Part shown: piece after piece, positions 34,027 through 45,168 of the stretch
Position numbering within the stretch: position 1 is the first letter of the stretch
How the letters are laid out: each line of letters starts with the position of its first letter
Assembly: GCA_038093515.1 (NCBI GenBank)
Contig: JBBPSI010000008.1
Coordinates: 186,001 to 250,000, forward strand
Source of the DNA: Butyriboletus loyo
Taxonomy: Eukaryota > Basidiomycota > Agaricomycetes > Boletales > Boletaceae
Direction: 5' to 3'
Length of the DNA: 64,000 nt
The notes under the pieces: generated by a model
Seen by the model: only the letters and a program-made list of their open reading frames with translations
Databases searched by the model: none
What the model was told of the DNA's origin: nothing
Program-made: the position numbers and the translations under genes

Positions 34027-35037
34027 ATGCCCGTCTCTACATTGGCTCTGAACGATGGAACCCGGGCCCCCTGGATAGCCTTCGGAACAGGGACCGCGCT
34101 ATTCAACAAGGACGCTACAACCGCCATCACCGTCGCCATTCAGAACGGGTTCACACACCTCGATGGAGCACAGATGTACAAGAACGAGACCACACTCGGC
34201 GAAGGTATCGCGGCATCCGGAAAGCCGCGGTCAGAATTGTACATCACAACGAAGCTGGCACTCTTGGCTCCGGGGGAAACCCCAAAGAGCGCGCTGGAAG
34301 GATCCTTGAAGAAGCTCGGTGTAACATACGTAGATCTGTACTTGATCCACCTGCCAAACCAGCATGCGGGCAAGCTCAAGCAAGTCTGGAAAGGCATGGA
34401 GGAAGCCAAGAATGCAGGCTTGACCAAGTCTATTGGTCTCTCGAACTTCGCGGCGGAACACCTCAAGGACATCCTTGAGGTGGCCACAATTCACCCCGCC
34501 GTAAACCAGGTAGGGACACACCGTTCCACTCGGAGTCGTGTTGAGTTCTTCACTGGTCTCGGAACAGATCGAGGCGCACCCATATGTATGGCAAGCTCTT
34601 GGACCCACCCTCGCAATTCACGAAAAGTATGGTATTATAACTTCGTCCTACGGAGGTCTATCACCCCTTTTCCGTGGCAAAGGTGGTCCCCTTGATCCAG
34701 TCATCGAACAAATCCGCGTACGCCTGGAAACCACTCGAGGAGCCCCTGTGTCCGATGGCCAAGTGCTCAACAAGTGGCTGCAGCAGAAAGGCACGCTTGT
34801 TGTGACGTGAGTTGAATCAGTCTCAGTCTCTACTTGTAGTACGTGCTGAGTGGTCTCTGGCAGCACATCGTCCAAAGCCGAACGTATCAGGGAATACATC
34901 GACACTGAGAACATACCTGAGCTGACGCCACAAGAGATTGAACTTATCGAGACTGCAGGAGCGAAATTGCACAAGAGATTCTTCGTACGTTCCTTCAGCT
35001 TATAAGCTTTTTACTTTTCGTTATTAATCCCCAGTGA
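34027..35037 (+). CDS. Aldo/keto reductase
   Basis: NADPH-dependent reductase of a sugar or carbonyl substrate, TIM barrel. ATG 34027: MPVSTLALNDGTRAPWIAFG, then AITVAIQNGFTHLDGAQMYK with the catalytic Asp and Tyr, SELYITTKLALLAPG with the catalytic Lys, VDLYLIHLPNQHAGK with the catalytic His, and NAGLTKSIGLSNFAAEHLKD. After an intron: IEAHPYVWQALGPTLAIHEK, YGIITSSYGGLSPLFRGKGG and VLNKWLQQKGTLVVT. The usual cofactor loop STS/RxxR is partly seen as TSSKAERIREYIDT. About 315 aa. The last codons are uncertain: reading through gives a stop at 35003-35005, while splicing GTACGT...CCCCAG places the stop at 35035. Substrate not predictable. Confidence 0.9.
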
Positions 35038-35874
35038 AGCCCGGCAACTGGCCACCCGAACCACTCGAAGAACAAAGAACGAGAAACCATCTATGAGAAC
35101 GACAGATAGATATCCCTGTAAATCACTTTTGGTTGGTGGAATGGAAAAATACTATGCGATGATGTATCATGGCTATGAAGGCACGCCTGGGATCATCGGA
35201 GCCACCACAAGTAAGTACTGAGTCGGTGGTTCGGAAGGTTCGCCTTTGCCGTGGTGGGTTGTGGTTATCCATGGCATATACCTGATCCAAGCGGAAGGCG
35301 AGGGAACAAGGTCCGACCTAATCCGAGACTTGGGATATGAATTTGAAAGTCAGGGCGATGTGATGCCACTTGACTCGACGTGCTCCTGCAGGCTAATTAG
35401 AGACATTGCGACCGTGATGGTACATATCGCAAACAGCAGGATGGTCGCAGTTGGCATGGCTTACAGATTTCACGAAGAAGAGTCCCTACTAAAGTCCACT
35501 TGCGAGTGAAAATGCTTCCGGAGAGGAATTATCGACTCCTCGATTGAACAACGTCGTCTCAAAACGCGGCGTATCAGTCGACCAAGATGTTTTTGATCAC
35601 GCTATAATTGACATGGATTTCACAGGTGAGCAGCGCAGTCAGGGCCGTGTCAACCATTCCGGACGCCTGGTACAGACCAAGATGGCGATACTACGAGAAG
35701 TGATCATGTTGTGTTGTTCCTATGTTGATAACTCGAATAAACTACTCGGCAAAGAAATTTCAGTTTGAGTGGTGTGGTCGTATCTGTAGGCTACGGTTTA
35801 TTAAAAGTGTCCGTACGGGGATGGATCTTGGTCTCCTTGCGTACCATCGCTGATATAAATCACGATCATGTCCA
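35038..35874. other. Intergenic, no gene recognised
   Basis: About 840 bp. Short frames (for example 35246-35509) have no splice or family support. Confidence 0.4.
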
Positions 35875-37544
35875 TCATAGATGGTGCTGCGAGAATCGAG
35901 TCTCCAGGGAGCGTCTCAAGTCCCTCCGCTGCTCCCAAAGATTAAGAGAAAGCGCGCGAACGTCCACCCATCGATCATAGTACACGTCACAAAGCTCCTG
36001 AGGTCGTTGACTGCCTTTGAAATAACGATTGCTCCAGTGGGTAGTCAGGTCAAATTCAGGGTAGGGTGCGACGTGAAAGAAAACGCCGAGAGCCTCGATA
36101 GACTCTTTTTCGATGGGGGAATTGAGGAGGTGGATGGATGTATTCTTCGGCATCGTAAGACCACGCCATGGATGTCCTTGGGGAATTTCGGTGAAACCAC
36201 GGGTGTCGAACATGATATACAGCACCCGAAGTGACCTGCACCTTTCCAACAGCTGTAAAAATCCCCCAGGCGTGATAGCGCTTGAGGCCGTCCAATCATA
36301 GTCCTTGCCCACCTCAAACCTTTCCAAGTGGGGCCACGAGGATGCTAAAGAAAGAAACTCGCGCTCGTTCAGATCGACGCCACAAGGAATGTCGAGAATT
36401 ATGGAAGTGATGTTCACAAAGGCAGTCAAAGGACAAAGGCAATCGAAGGTGATGTGGTGTGGAGGCAAACTCGGCAAACTCGGCCAATGCACTGATTCGT
36501 AGACACGGACTAGGAAGCTGCTCAAAGTATCGTGTGTGCAAGCTTCTTGAAGTGCCACGAAAAATGACGCAAGATCCGATGCCGTTGGAGGAGTATAGAG
36601 GTCGAGGTAGAGTTTATGGATCTTTGGGATGCGGAGATGATGAAAGAGCCTCCAGACAGGAATCAAAGATGCGGAATGAAGGCGAAGACCACGGAGAGCC
36701 AGGAAAGTCAACGTGGGGGGAGAGGAATGGGTAAGCTGAGGCCGATCAAGGCCTGCGGAACGCAGTTCAAGGACCAAATCAGACAAGTTCCGTGAGCGGG
36801 AGAGATGAGCGAGAATGTCGACATTTAGACCGACGTTATAACAGTCCACGGAGGAGAGGTTTTGCCAACGATATAGGAGGCGCGAGATTGTGTCAGCGTT
36901 GGCCAAGCCCGTCACATGGAAGTCCGTCACGCTTGGACATTGTTCTCCAAACGTGTCGATAGCAGCGCCAATGCTCTCAGTAAGTGAAAGCGAAAGCTCT
37001 GTCAGTCTGGGACTTGTGAGGTGTCGCACGAAAGGAGCGATTGCTGGCTTGGGGCAGTGCAGTTGGACAACACGAAGGTTTGGGAAGATTGTGGTTGGAG
37101 GTTTGGAGAGCGCTTCGACACAGTCAGCACTCAAACCCAACGAACCACGCAGGCGAGGGAGAGCCCGCACGCGACGTGCATAGCCCAAAATAACGTCCCA
37201 CTCTGACTGTCCGAGTCGTTTTTTGAGCGAGTAGACTCCCTGCACGAAATTCGATCACCAATGATGCTCTGTACCATGACAAGCATGAATTGACTTACAC
37301 CTTGCGACCTTACCCGCGATGCTTCGGGAAGACATCGCACCAGAGGTGTCAAGTCCTCCAATTCAGCCCAAATCATATCCAACGCCGGATCTTTGAATGT
37401 CCTGCAAGTCCTCGCCAGTGTGGCGAGATCCATATTTGCATACCATAAGTGTCTTGGGGGATTTGGGGGCCAACGATAGACAAGCACGTAGCAGAATTTG
37501 AAGATGTTGATGAGAATTTCCTCTACACAGAGTGCGGGATGCAT
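35875..37544 (-). CDS. F-box/LRR-like protein
   Basis: Probable substrate adaptor of an SCF ubiquitin ligase. ATG 37544 opens an F-box-like start (MHPALCVEEILINIFKFCYV) and DLATLARTCRTFKDPALDMI, WAELEDLTPLVRCLP, the usual Agaricomycete F-box consensus ending in W-x-L-xx-L. One intron (about 60 nt) then a single 1.37-kb exon with irregular leucine-rich repeats: FPNLRVVQLHCPKPAIAPF, SPRLTELSLSLTESIG, CPSVTDFHVTGLANADTI, and SRNLSDLVLELRSAGL, ending in a basic tail (LWEQRRDLRRSLETRFSQHH). About 540 aa. Such genes occur in hundreds of copies per genome in Agaricomycetes; target unknown. Confidence 0.85.
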
Positions 37545-38858
37545 TGTGCGATGGAGACAGAACGAATTCGGATCGAGTCATGAATGGCACGATCGATTGC
37601 ACTTTGATAGTGAGATCTGAGGCGTACAACCCGGAGGTCATCTGCGTTGTGCTTTCGGGTGCAAAACGTCCACATCTTTCCATCAGAACAAATTCTTTCC
37701 GATCTCACCGAACCGGTTTCTTCCGTATGCGAACCACGAGCCGCACGATATTACAATACGTGCATACGTTCCATTTTCACAGTGCTCATCGAAGTCATTT
37801 CAACGCTGGCCACGAGAGAGTGCAATGTACACATGGAATGGAGTGAGTCCGAAACCTATCTTGACGATAACATACAGCAGTGTCTGTCCCTGTGATTTAA
37901 AATCAATGAATGCATGTGTGGTTGACAGATGCGAATGCGTGGCTCCGATCCAATGAAGAAGTTGTGGGTGGTTGGGTCAAACCTGATGCGACTTTAATGT
38001 GGATGACAATGAAAAGCAGAGGATGGTTCAAATTCAATCGAATGGTACATGGTGACATTACAGGGTGTTCACCTTCACGTGGATGCAACATCCCGAGTCT
38101 CATCAAAAATGTGAAGCCACCAACCTCCTCAACAACCATGATGTTCGACGCTAAGGAGCACTTCTTGCAGAGAATGAAAACTATACCGGAATGTGACCGA
38201 CCCATCCGAACGGTGATCAGCCAAAACAGGCCACTGTGTCTATGACAAGCATGAGGAGGAACCTTTCATGGTTGGCAACGTTGGTAGCTTCCGCCTTAAC
38301 GTTGGACCTACTGTTCTGAGTACAGTTCACTTGCAAAGCAAAATATCAATTTGACCTCCCCTTTTCGCAAAGACGACCACCGAGCGTTTGCAATACTCGA
38401 GAAATTGCAGGATGAGGTGGCGACAACGCGCAAGCGATCAGATCTGCTCTTCGAAGAATCTGGAGGGCGCACAATAAGGATGATGAGATCCAATACGCAC
38501 CCGAGCCTGCATTACGATGCACCAAATAATAAATGCTCACTAGAACAGAAGGTGATCGTCAGGAACTCACCCGGGTCAAAGACTGACACCGACGAGGAAT
38601 GCTCGACCAAGCTACGGAGAGACCTCGCGCGGGTCCCTCACCAGTCCGAAAACAGCCCACGGACTGAGATAAAAGCGAGGCAAGGTGCAGATCAAAAAGA
38701 AATTCGGGCCCGATCCGTCAGAGACTGGCCCATCTTCAATAAAGAGAGGTGTACGAGTGTTTCGGATATAGCCATTGTGAAAATATCATACAATAATTGC
38801 AAGCAGAGCACGTGGCCTACACAAAAGCGCTGCTACAACAACTTCACTGCCTGCAACG
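37545..38858. other. Long intergenic stretch upstream of the CHMP7-like gene
   Basis: 1.3 kb. A plus-strand frame is open from 38351 past the start of the next gene (236 codons; for example LEKLQDEVATTRKRSDLLFE), but it overlaps a well supported gene in another frame, has no family match and is probably chance. An equally unsupported pair of open frames on both strands covers 37903-38245. Confidence 0.35.
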
Positions 38859-40478
38859 ATGTCCTCGGGCTCTGCTCAGCTGCTCTCCTCATGTGCTACA
38901 TACGCCTCTACATCCAAGTCACGCCTGCAATCGTTGTATTCCGACATCTCACGGCAGAAGCACTCAAACCCCACCTCCTACCACGCGCACGTCGATTGGT
39001 GGCAGCGCACGCTGGAAGAGCTCGTCTCCCGTGGGTGGCAGACGGAAACCACGAATCATAGCAAGGACGAGGAGATGGACACACAAGACGTCGAGCCTGA
39101 GAGCCAGAGCAACAAGCTCGTGTTCGCCGCGCGTCGAGCGATCGTGGACAGACTCCGGTACGACGGCGTCGGGAAACCACTCGGACTAGCCTCCACCATC
39201 GTGCGTACTCCTTTCTTGTCCTCACCCTCGAAATGAAACTGACGACAACGTACTAGTAAAGGCAGAGCTACAACGCAGTCGTGCGCTTGTCCCGCTGTCC
39301 CAGTTCTTGACGTCCCAGGAGTCTGTATGTGATCCTGGCTGGTTACCTTACCGAATCGCCTCGTTCTTTGTCGGAAAACCGCTTTGGTGGGCGATGGAAC
39401 AGCTGGACATTGTCCGGTCGGAAGACACGTATAGCGAGGCGGAGATGTGGAAAAGGATAGAGGGAGAGTATGTTTTGCTCAAGCTGGTCGAGCGGGCCGC
39501 CGACGTTGTAGATGTGTCTTCGGGTGGACTGTGTCTCGCGGACAGGCTCTACACGATCGCGACGTTTCGTAAGGCGTTTGGCACCAAAGTCCTCCCCGGG
39601 GTGTCGTTGAGCGAGACGGACACCAGGGTGTTGTTGAGATACCTGGAGAGGGACAGAAGGATTTTGGTGCAGGACAAGGATGTGCGTCTTTTCGCGACTC
39701 CGCTACGGCGCGAGGGATTGACAAACCTTTTATCAAGGTCATCAAGTTCGTGACAGATGACCATACACGAGAAGTGACTGCTATCGATAGAGGTATTCTC
39801 GAGCTGAAGACTGCCGTTGCGAACATGGAGGATCAGGTTGACCGCTTGCATCTCAAGATGGACGAGTGAGAGGCTTCGTTTTTTTTTCCGTCGTGTGTAT
39901 TTACTAAACACTCGAATAGGACCACCAAGCGCATTTCGACGGCTTTGCGACAACAGCAAAAGTCCATCGCACTTGCGCATCTTCGCTTCAAGAAGAGCTT
40001 GGAGGAGGTGTTGACCAAGCGACTGGGTGCTCTGCAGAATCTGGAAGCGACCTTGATCAGCGTTGAGACGGCAGCGGGCGATATCGAGGTAAAGGTGTCA
40101 TTTCATTCGTGGCTAGAGAAGCGTGCTCATGGCGACTAGATTATGAAAACCTACGAGCAATCTACGGCTACGCTACAGGCGATTCTGAGTCATCCATCCC
40201 TGCGTCGCGAGAAGATCGACGAGACGATGGAAGCGCTGGCAGCTGCTAATGCCAATGCACGCGAAGTGGACGAGGTGATCAGGATTGGAGGGGACGTTGC
40301 TGCTGCCGAGACAGGCGTGGTCGATGATGCGGACTTGGAGGACGAGTTGAACGAGCTTGTGAAGAAGGCAGAGAGGGAGAAAGCAGAGGTTGTCGTGGAC
40401 AGGTTGTCAGAGGTCAAGGTGCCCACACAGAGGCCTGAGGCTGCCCGGGAGGTCTCTGCAGAGCCCGTTGCGGCGTAG
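38859..40478 (+). CDS. CHMP7-like ESCRT-III protein
   Basis: ESCRT-III subunit that bridges membranes and other SNF7 proteins, in animals at the reforming nuclear envelope. ATG 38859: SYHAHVDWWQRTLEELVSRG and AARRAIVDRLRYDGVGKPLG (winged-helix half 1), ELQRSRALVPLSQFLTS and FVGKPLWWAMEQLDIVRSED with LLKLVERAADVV (winged helices). The SNF7 half has RGILELKTAVANMEDQVDRL, RISTALRQQQKSIALAHLRF, KKSLEEVLTKRLGALQNLEA and TYEQSTATLQAILSHPSLRR, then an acidic C-terminal helix (DDADLEDELNELVKKAEREK). Five introns. About 480 aa, CHMP7-sized, twice a normal SNF7 protein. Tandem winged helices plus SNF7 separate it from CHMP1-6. Its stop is only 72 nt before the OTU1 start. Confidence 0.88.
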
Positions 40479-40550
40479 GTCTATATACAGCAGTAGGGGA
40501 GGTGACGCAATGTCAGACATCTCGCTCAATTCGCTTCATCGTGCTTGAAC

Positions 40551-41900
40551 ATGGCCCCCGTCCGCGTCCGCCATCCAAAGGGCATCGCGACCCTCCAGCT
40601 CGATCTCGACGCTCTCACCGTCCAAGATCTTCAACAACAGATATTCACGCTGTCCGACATCCCCCTTTCACAACAAGAAAGTGAGCCTTCGGTCGAATCG
40701 CACCTCGCAACATGTTCGATAGACATTTTCACCCAGTCAGATCGGGGTACCCCCCACAGACGTTGACCCTCATACCAGAGCTGCCGCTCTCGAGTCTGGG
40801 TCTTCGAGCCGGAGAGCAAATCATCGTCAATCAGAAGGCGCCCACCGCGACGACGACTAATCCGCCTGCCCCTACACCAGCATCTCGGCCCCCAGCGCCC
40901 GCACGCCAAACCGCGGCCCCGCAGAACTCTGGCCCAGTCAGCGTACCGACGGGCTCGGGCGTGCTTGTGCACCGAGTATATCTGCCACATCCCTGCCCCT
41001 CGCGTTGCTGTTACTTACTTGACGTCCTTCGAACCAGGTCGTTCCCGACGACAACTCGTGTCTGTTCTCGTCGATAGCACTCATCTTTAAGCAGGATATC
41101 ACGAAAGCGCAAGAGATGCGACAAAGTAAGTAGCACTTCCGAGACCTTCCAAGTGGGATTGGACATGACGGTCTGCGCGGCAGTCGTCGTTGATGGCATC
41201 CGAGGAGACATGGAGATCTACAGTGAAGCGATTCTAGGGTATGTCATACCCTCTCAAGTGGAATGTCGTTCTCACTCATAAGATGCAGGGCTCCGCGTGA
41301 CAAGTACATCACAACCATTCTAAAACCCTCAACGTGGGGAGGCGCCATCGAACTCGGTATACTTGCCAAGCACTTCAACACAGAGATCGCCTCCATGGAC
41401 GTCGAGACTGGTCGCATCGACCATTTCTTACCTTCTGCTAGGGGTTCCGGGTACAGGTTGGCATGTTCCTGCGGTGATAATGTTGGTGTCGACTGACGAG
41501 GGTTGGAAGATGCATCGTTGTGTATTCTGGTATCCACTATGATGCTGCCAGTCTGGCTCCTATGGAGGATGCGCCGGACGAATGGCATCAAACCATTTTC
41601 CCTATCGTGAGCTTTTCTAGTTGATGTCGAGTCTTGATGTTGACGCAGACCGAAGACATCGGCGGACACGTCCGACCCTGTTCTTGAAGCGGCCAAGAAG
41701 CTGGCCACAATCTTGCGGGAGAGGAGAGCGTTCACTAACACTGCAACATTTGATCTAAAGTGCGAGGTGAGCTAGGTTAGAAATACACAGTGGTATTGTT
41801 GTTCACGTCACTGCAGCAATGTGGAAAGGGCCTCAAAGGTGAGAAGGATGCAAGAGCACATGCACAAGAGACCGGACACGTGCGATTTGGAGAGTATTGA
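40551..41900 (+). CDS. OTU1: OTU1/YOD1 deubiquitinase (Cdc48/p97 cofactor)
   Basis: Cysteine deubiquitinase acting with Cdc48 in ER-associated degradation. ATG 40551: N-terminal UBX-like domain (MAPVRVRHPKGIATLQLDLD, LTLIPELPLSSLGLRAGEQI), a proline/alanine linker, then the OTU domain: VVPDDNSCLFSSIALIFKQD with Asp and catalytic Cys, VVDGIRGDMEIYSEAILGAP, TWGGAIELGILAKHFNTEIA, and CIVVYSGIHYDAASLAP with catalytic His. The C-terminal C2H2 finger reads CEQCGKGLKGEKDARAHAQE, TGHVRFGEY. Stop 41898-41900. About seven introns. Domain order UBX-L/OTU/C2H2 equals YOD1. Co-directional with CHMP7 (72 nt) and convergent with the AP endonuclease, whose stop is 18 bp away. Confidence 0.95.
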
Positions 41901-41918
41901 GAACCTCTGCATGGAGCC

Positions 41919-43261
41919 TTAGTTTTCTGTCACTTGTCCACTGTCGATCTCCATGACCACTGGAACATGGTCGGATGCACCGTATATCTCACTGCGAATT
42001 TCGCACATCTTCACTTTCTCTACTATGCGTTCGCTCAATACGACTGGTGTACCGAGCAATATTAGCGAGCTATCTTCTGTACGGAGGAAAATGCTTACAC
42101 ATGTCCAATCTCCAACCTATACCTTTCATACGGCAATTGAAGCGATACGAGAAATAGGTATAATGCTGGACACCTGGATGACGGTTTCTCCAGACATCGA
42201 CAAACTTTGGGGTGCCTTCGGGAGAATCAGGAGCATCAAGAATGTGCCTAAACGCCTCCGTTTCGTCTAGCGTATAGCCCGGAGTTTTATTCCAGTTTGT
42301 GCTCGGATTTGCGAGGTCTTGGAACGTGTTGGATGAGGGAAAATAGACAAGGATTACACAAGCACAGACCTTTCGCGGTTGGTGCGACGTTCATGTCACC
42401 CGTCCAAATCACAGGTTTCTTCTTGTCTAGATCACGCATATAGGTCGTGAAATGTTCATTCCACACGTTCTTTTCCTTGAGCGTCTGTGTTTGTCATCGC
42501 TTGTCAGAAAATGCGACAAGAGGGACAAGCTAAGGCACCTTGAGGTTCTGACCTGCATTCGTCACATAGGTACAGACGACATAGCACCTTTCAAACTCGA
42601 CTGTGACAAGACGCCCCTTGACCTGTTCGGGATTCGGATGTCCTGGCAAAATCTTTGTAACCGAAAGTGGCTTGATTTTTGAGAGTACCGCAGTGCCCCC
42701 TACATGGTTGAGATTGCTGAACGCGCGTGTCGTGACAGCGATTGACGCACCATATGTCTTCTTGTCAGAGATGGCCCAGGTGCGATACGGAAAGCGGGCA
42801 CTGATGATGGGATCGACTGGTTCATTGTTCACCTGCGACGCGTCAAGAACGTGAAAAAAAACCACACAAAGAACATGACGCTCGCCTTTGTCTCCGTCAA
42901 TACGAGGATGTCCGGATCTTCCGCCTCTACATAGTATTTGAACCCCTGAGACGTGTTTCCTCCGAGTCCATGCCTAGTCGATCGAGTCTAGACGAAAGCG
43001 TACCTTTCTTTGCGCCGCTGCCAGTCCACACACGTTCCAGGTCACCAAACGCAGTGTGTCTGCGGCGCGAGGTGGAAATGAGATGTTGGCGGGCAGTACC
43101 TTGTTGGTGGGTTGTCTATTGGGTGCTTTGGCGTCGTCAGATGTCGGCGCTGTCTGCTTTTTTGCGCGCTTTGCCCGTGGTTGCGATTGAGAGACGCTTT
43201 CAGTGTCTGACGCAGTGCCGGCGTTGTCGTGCTTTGCAGCGATTCTTCGCTTTGGAGGCAT
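41919..43261 (-). CDS. AP endonuclease, APE1/exonuclease III family
   Basis: Base-excision-repair endonuclease that nicks DNA 5' of abasic sites. ATG 43261 opens a basic, probably nuclear N-terminus (MPPKRRIAAKHDNAG, QPRAKRAKKQTAPTSDD). The EEP fold follows: ADTLRLVTWNVCGLAAAQRK (Asn), YYVEAEDPDILVLTETKA (metal-binding Glu), NNEPVDPIISARFPYRTWAI, STVL-type TAVLSKIKPLSV, GRLVTVEFERCYVVCTYVTN, PVIWTGDMNVAPT (Asp/Asn), DETEAFRHILDA, HYTYFSYRFNCRMKGIGWRL DM and IYGASDHVPVVMEI (SDH, catalytic His). Stop 41919-41921. About six introns. No C-terminal GRF finger, so APE1/Apn2-N type rather than full Apn2. Tail-to-tail with OTU1. Confidence 0.93.
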
Positions 43262-43628
43262 CGCGATGTGAGAGAGCGTCGACGCGGACGGTGCAAGGAG
43301 ACGCGCCGGGGTGGTGTTGATTCGTGATGCGGCGGTGCAAACAAACATGACAGGGGAATTACCTTACTCAGTTATGGGCGTGTGTGTATTTGTGGTCAAA
43401 GCGGACGTCCACCCATTTCGCCAGTTCATAGTGGTCCATCGAACAAAGCAACTCGTAAAGTATAAATTTCTCAGCGCGTGTCCTTCCCCACCTCGTCCAG
43501 ACGCTCTCACTTTTTCCTGCACCCAGCTCCAAGACACCACTTGACGAGGTTCATTCACCCTCAACCGTTGTCGCGATCGTTTTCTGTCTACCTAAATCAT
43601 CATCCGTTCGTGAAACTCGCATGCGTCA

Positions 43629-44761
43629 ATGCTGACGCATCGCGAGTTTTCTGCCTGGATCGTATCCGGGAGTGAACCTCTCCGCGAATACCTGGTTGCC
43701 GTCGATAGAAACGCGAACAAAGTTTCGTGCTGGATACCAAGCCAAGCAGGCAATGTAGGTTGCAGTTGCAAGGCGCCAGAGTAGTGATCTGATCATGATG
43801 TATTTTCCACAGAACTTCTCAGTTCACTGGAGGGATGAAGGAACGCGAACACATTCGTGTTCTTTCATCTCTCTAGATGGCTTTCTCGTACCTGGCCGCT
43901 TTCTGTGCGGTCAAGGCGAAGCATCGAGAGAAGGTGTTCGAACGGGTCCCAACACTGAACGTCCCTTCATGTTTGCGGAGTCCAATATATGTGAGGTTCA
44001 TCTTCTCGTCCGAGACCTTGCTCAATGTTGTGTTTCAGCAACCTCTGGAGGACAAATTGATCAGGACACTGGGACAATCATGCTGAAAATTCGACTCGTT
44101 CACATAGATGGCTCGAGATCGGCAAATAACTTACAGCAGCTCCCCAAGTCCCCCGGAGCAGATGGCAACATGTCGAGTCACTGCATTCGGTAAGCCGTAT
44201 CCTTACGATCTAGTGAATTCCGTGAATGATATGTCCCACAAGCTATGGAGAGGAGAGGAAAACCTATGGACAATTCCCTCAAACATGGCAGGTGAAGCCA
44301 CATGACGGGTCAAGTAATCGGTCCTATGTTACCTTTGTGTTCCGATACAGATCCCGAGGTATGTCCGAAACAGGATGGTAGCCGAAGTCACCTAATTAGC
44401 GTTTCAGAGTTCTTACTCTCCCAAGGTATCATCCCCGTGAATGACACACTACAAATACCACCGGCAGTCAGGAGAGCCTGTGCAATGAACCGTCGAGTGG
44501 CCAGTGCTCCCCTCCCGTCGAGTAACTCCAGTCCCACTCCGAGTCCACTCACCGGTGATAACTCGGAACAGATGGTAAGTACGCACCGACTATTGTTCGT
44601 GCTTAGTCGTTGATCTATAGCAGGGTTCTGCATCGCAAAATGCATCCAGTCCTGGAAGCGTCTCCACTCGCCGAACGGTCAGCGTGAGAGCTCCGAGTCG
44701 TTACTATCGTTATCCGGGGGAGGGTATCCTCGACCTGGATCTTGCCGACTACAGACCCTGA
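43629..44761 (+). CDS. DUF7918-type protein of unknown function
   Basis: Basidiomycete-expanded family of unknown role. ATG 43629: MLTHREFSAWIVSGSEPLRE, YLVAVDRNANKVSCWIPSQA; after an intron NFSVHWRDEGTRTHSCSFIS, LDGFLVPGRFLCGQGEASRE, GVRTGPNTERPFMFAES, DTGTIMLKIRLVHIDGS, SSHCIRYGEERKTYGQFPQT, WQVKPHDGSSNRSYVTFVFR and YRSREFLLSQGIIP. A Ser/Pro-rich tail ends in RAPSRYYRYPGEGILDLDL. The SVxW, FxxLDGFxVPGRFL, GVRT, TERPFxF and FRYRSREFLxxQGI motifs are the family hallmarks as I recall them. About 310 aa, five introns of 40-60 nt. No signal peptide, TM or catalytic motif. Divergent from the AP endonuclease with a 367-bp gap. Confidence 0.8.
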
Positions 44762-45168
44762 CATAATGTGGATGTGATCCGAATAGGGCAAATAGGGGAG
44801 ATGGATCATGGAGGTCCTTTGCTGGCCACAAAGAGGTTCAAGAGCATATACGAGAGGTTTCATTTGTGATATCTTGCATTGATGTTGTCAAGGTTTGCTT
44901 GTTGATGTGGTGTCTGCTGGTTGGATGTTATGTCTGCCTTGTCTTTCGTATTTGGGTTATTCTGAATGCCACTAGTAACTTATGAACACTGGGGGTAGCA
45001 AAAAAATGAAGGGAGGCAAGCCACTGATGGTTGGACAAGGAAGAGGACTTTATCAGTGATTATCTCCGATGTTATTCCTTTTATTTGGTCCGATGTTTGT
45101 CATTGTTAGGTTCTGCTGAAGTAATTAAAACGTCTACGTCCAAAAATGGTCTCCGTGTTGAGCCGTCC
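44762..45168. other. Intergenic, DUF7918 gene to SAM37
   Basis: About 400 bp, T-rich near 45060; no feature recognised. Confidence 0.45.

Noticed and set aside
38351..39061. 236-codon open frame
   Set aside because: Its last 200 bases overlap the well supported CHMP7-like first exon in another frame, it has no family match, and the sequence before it looks non-coding.
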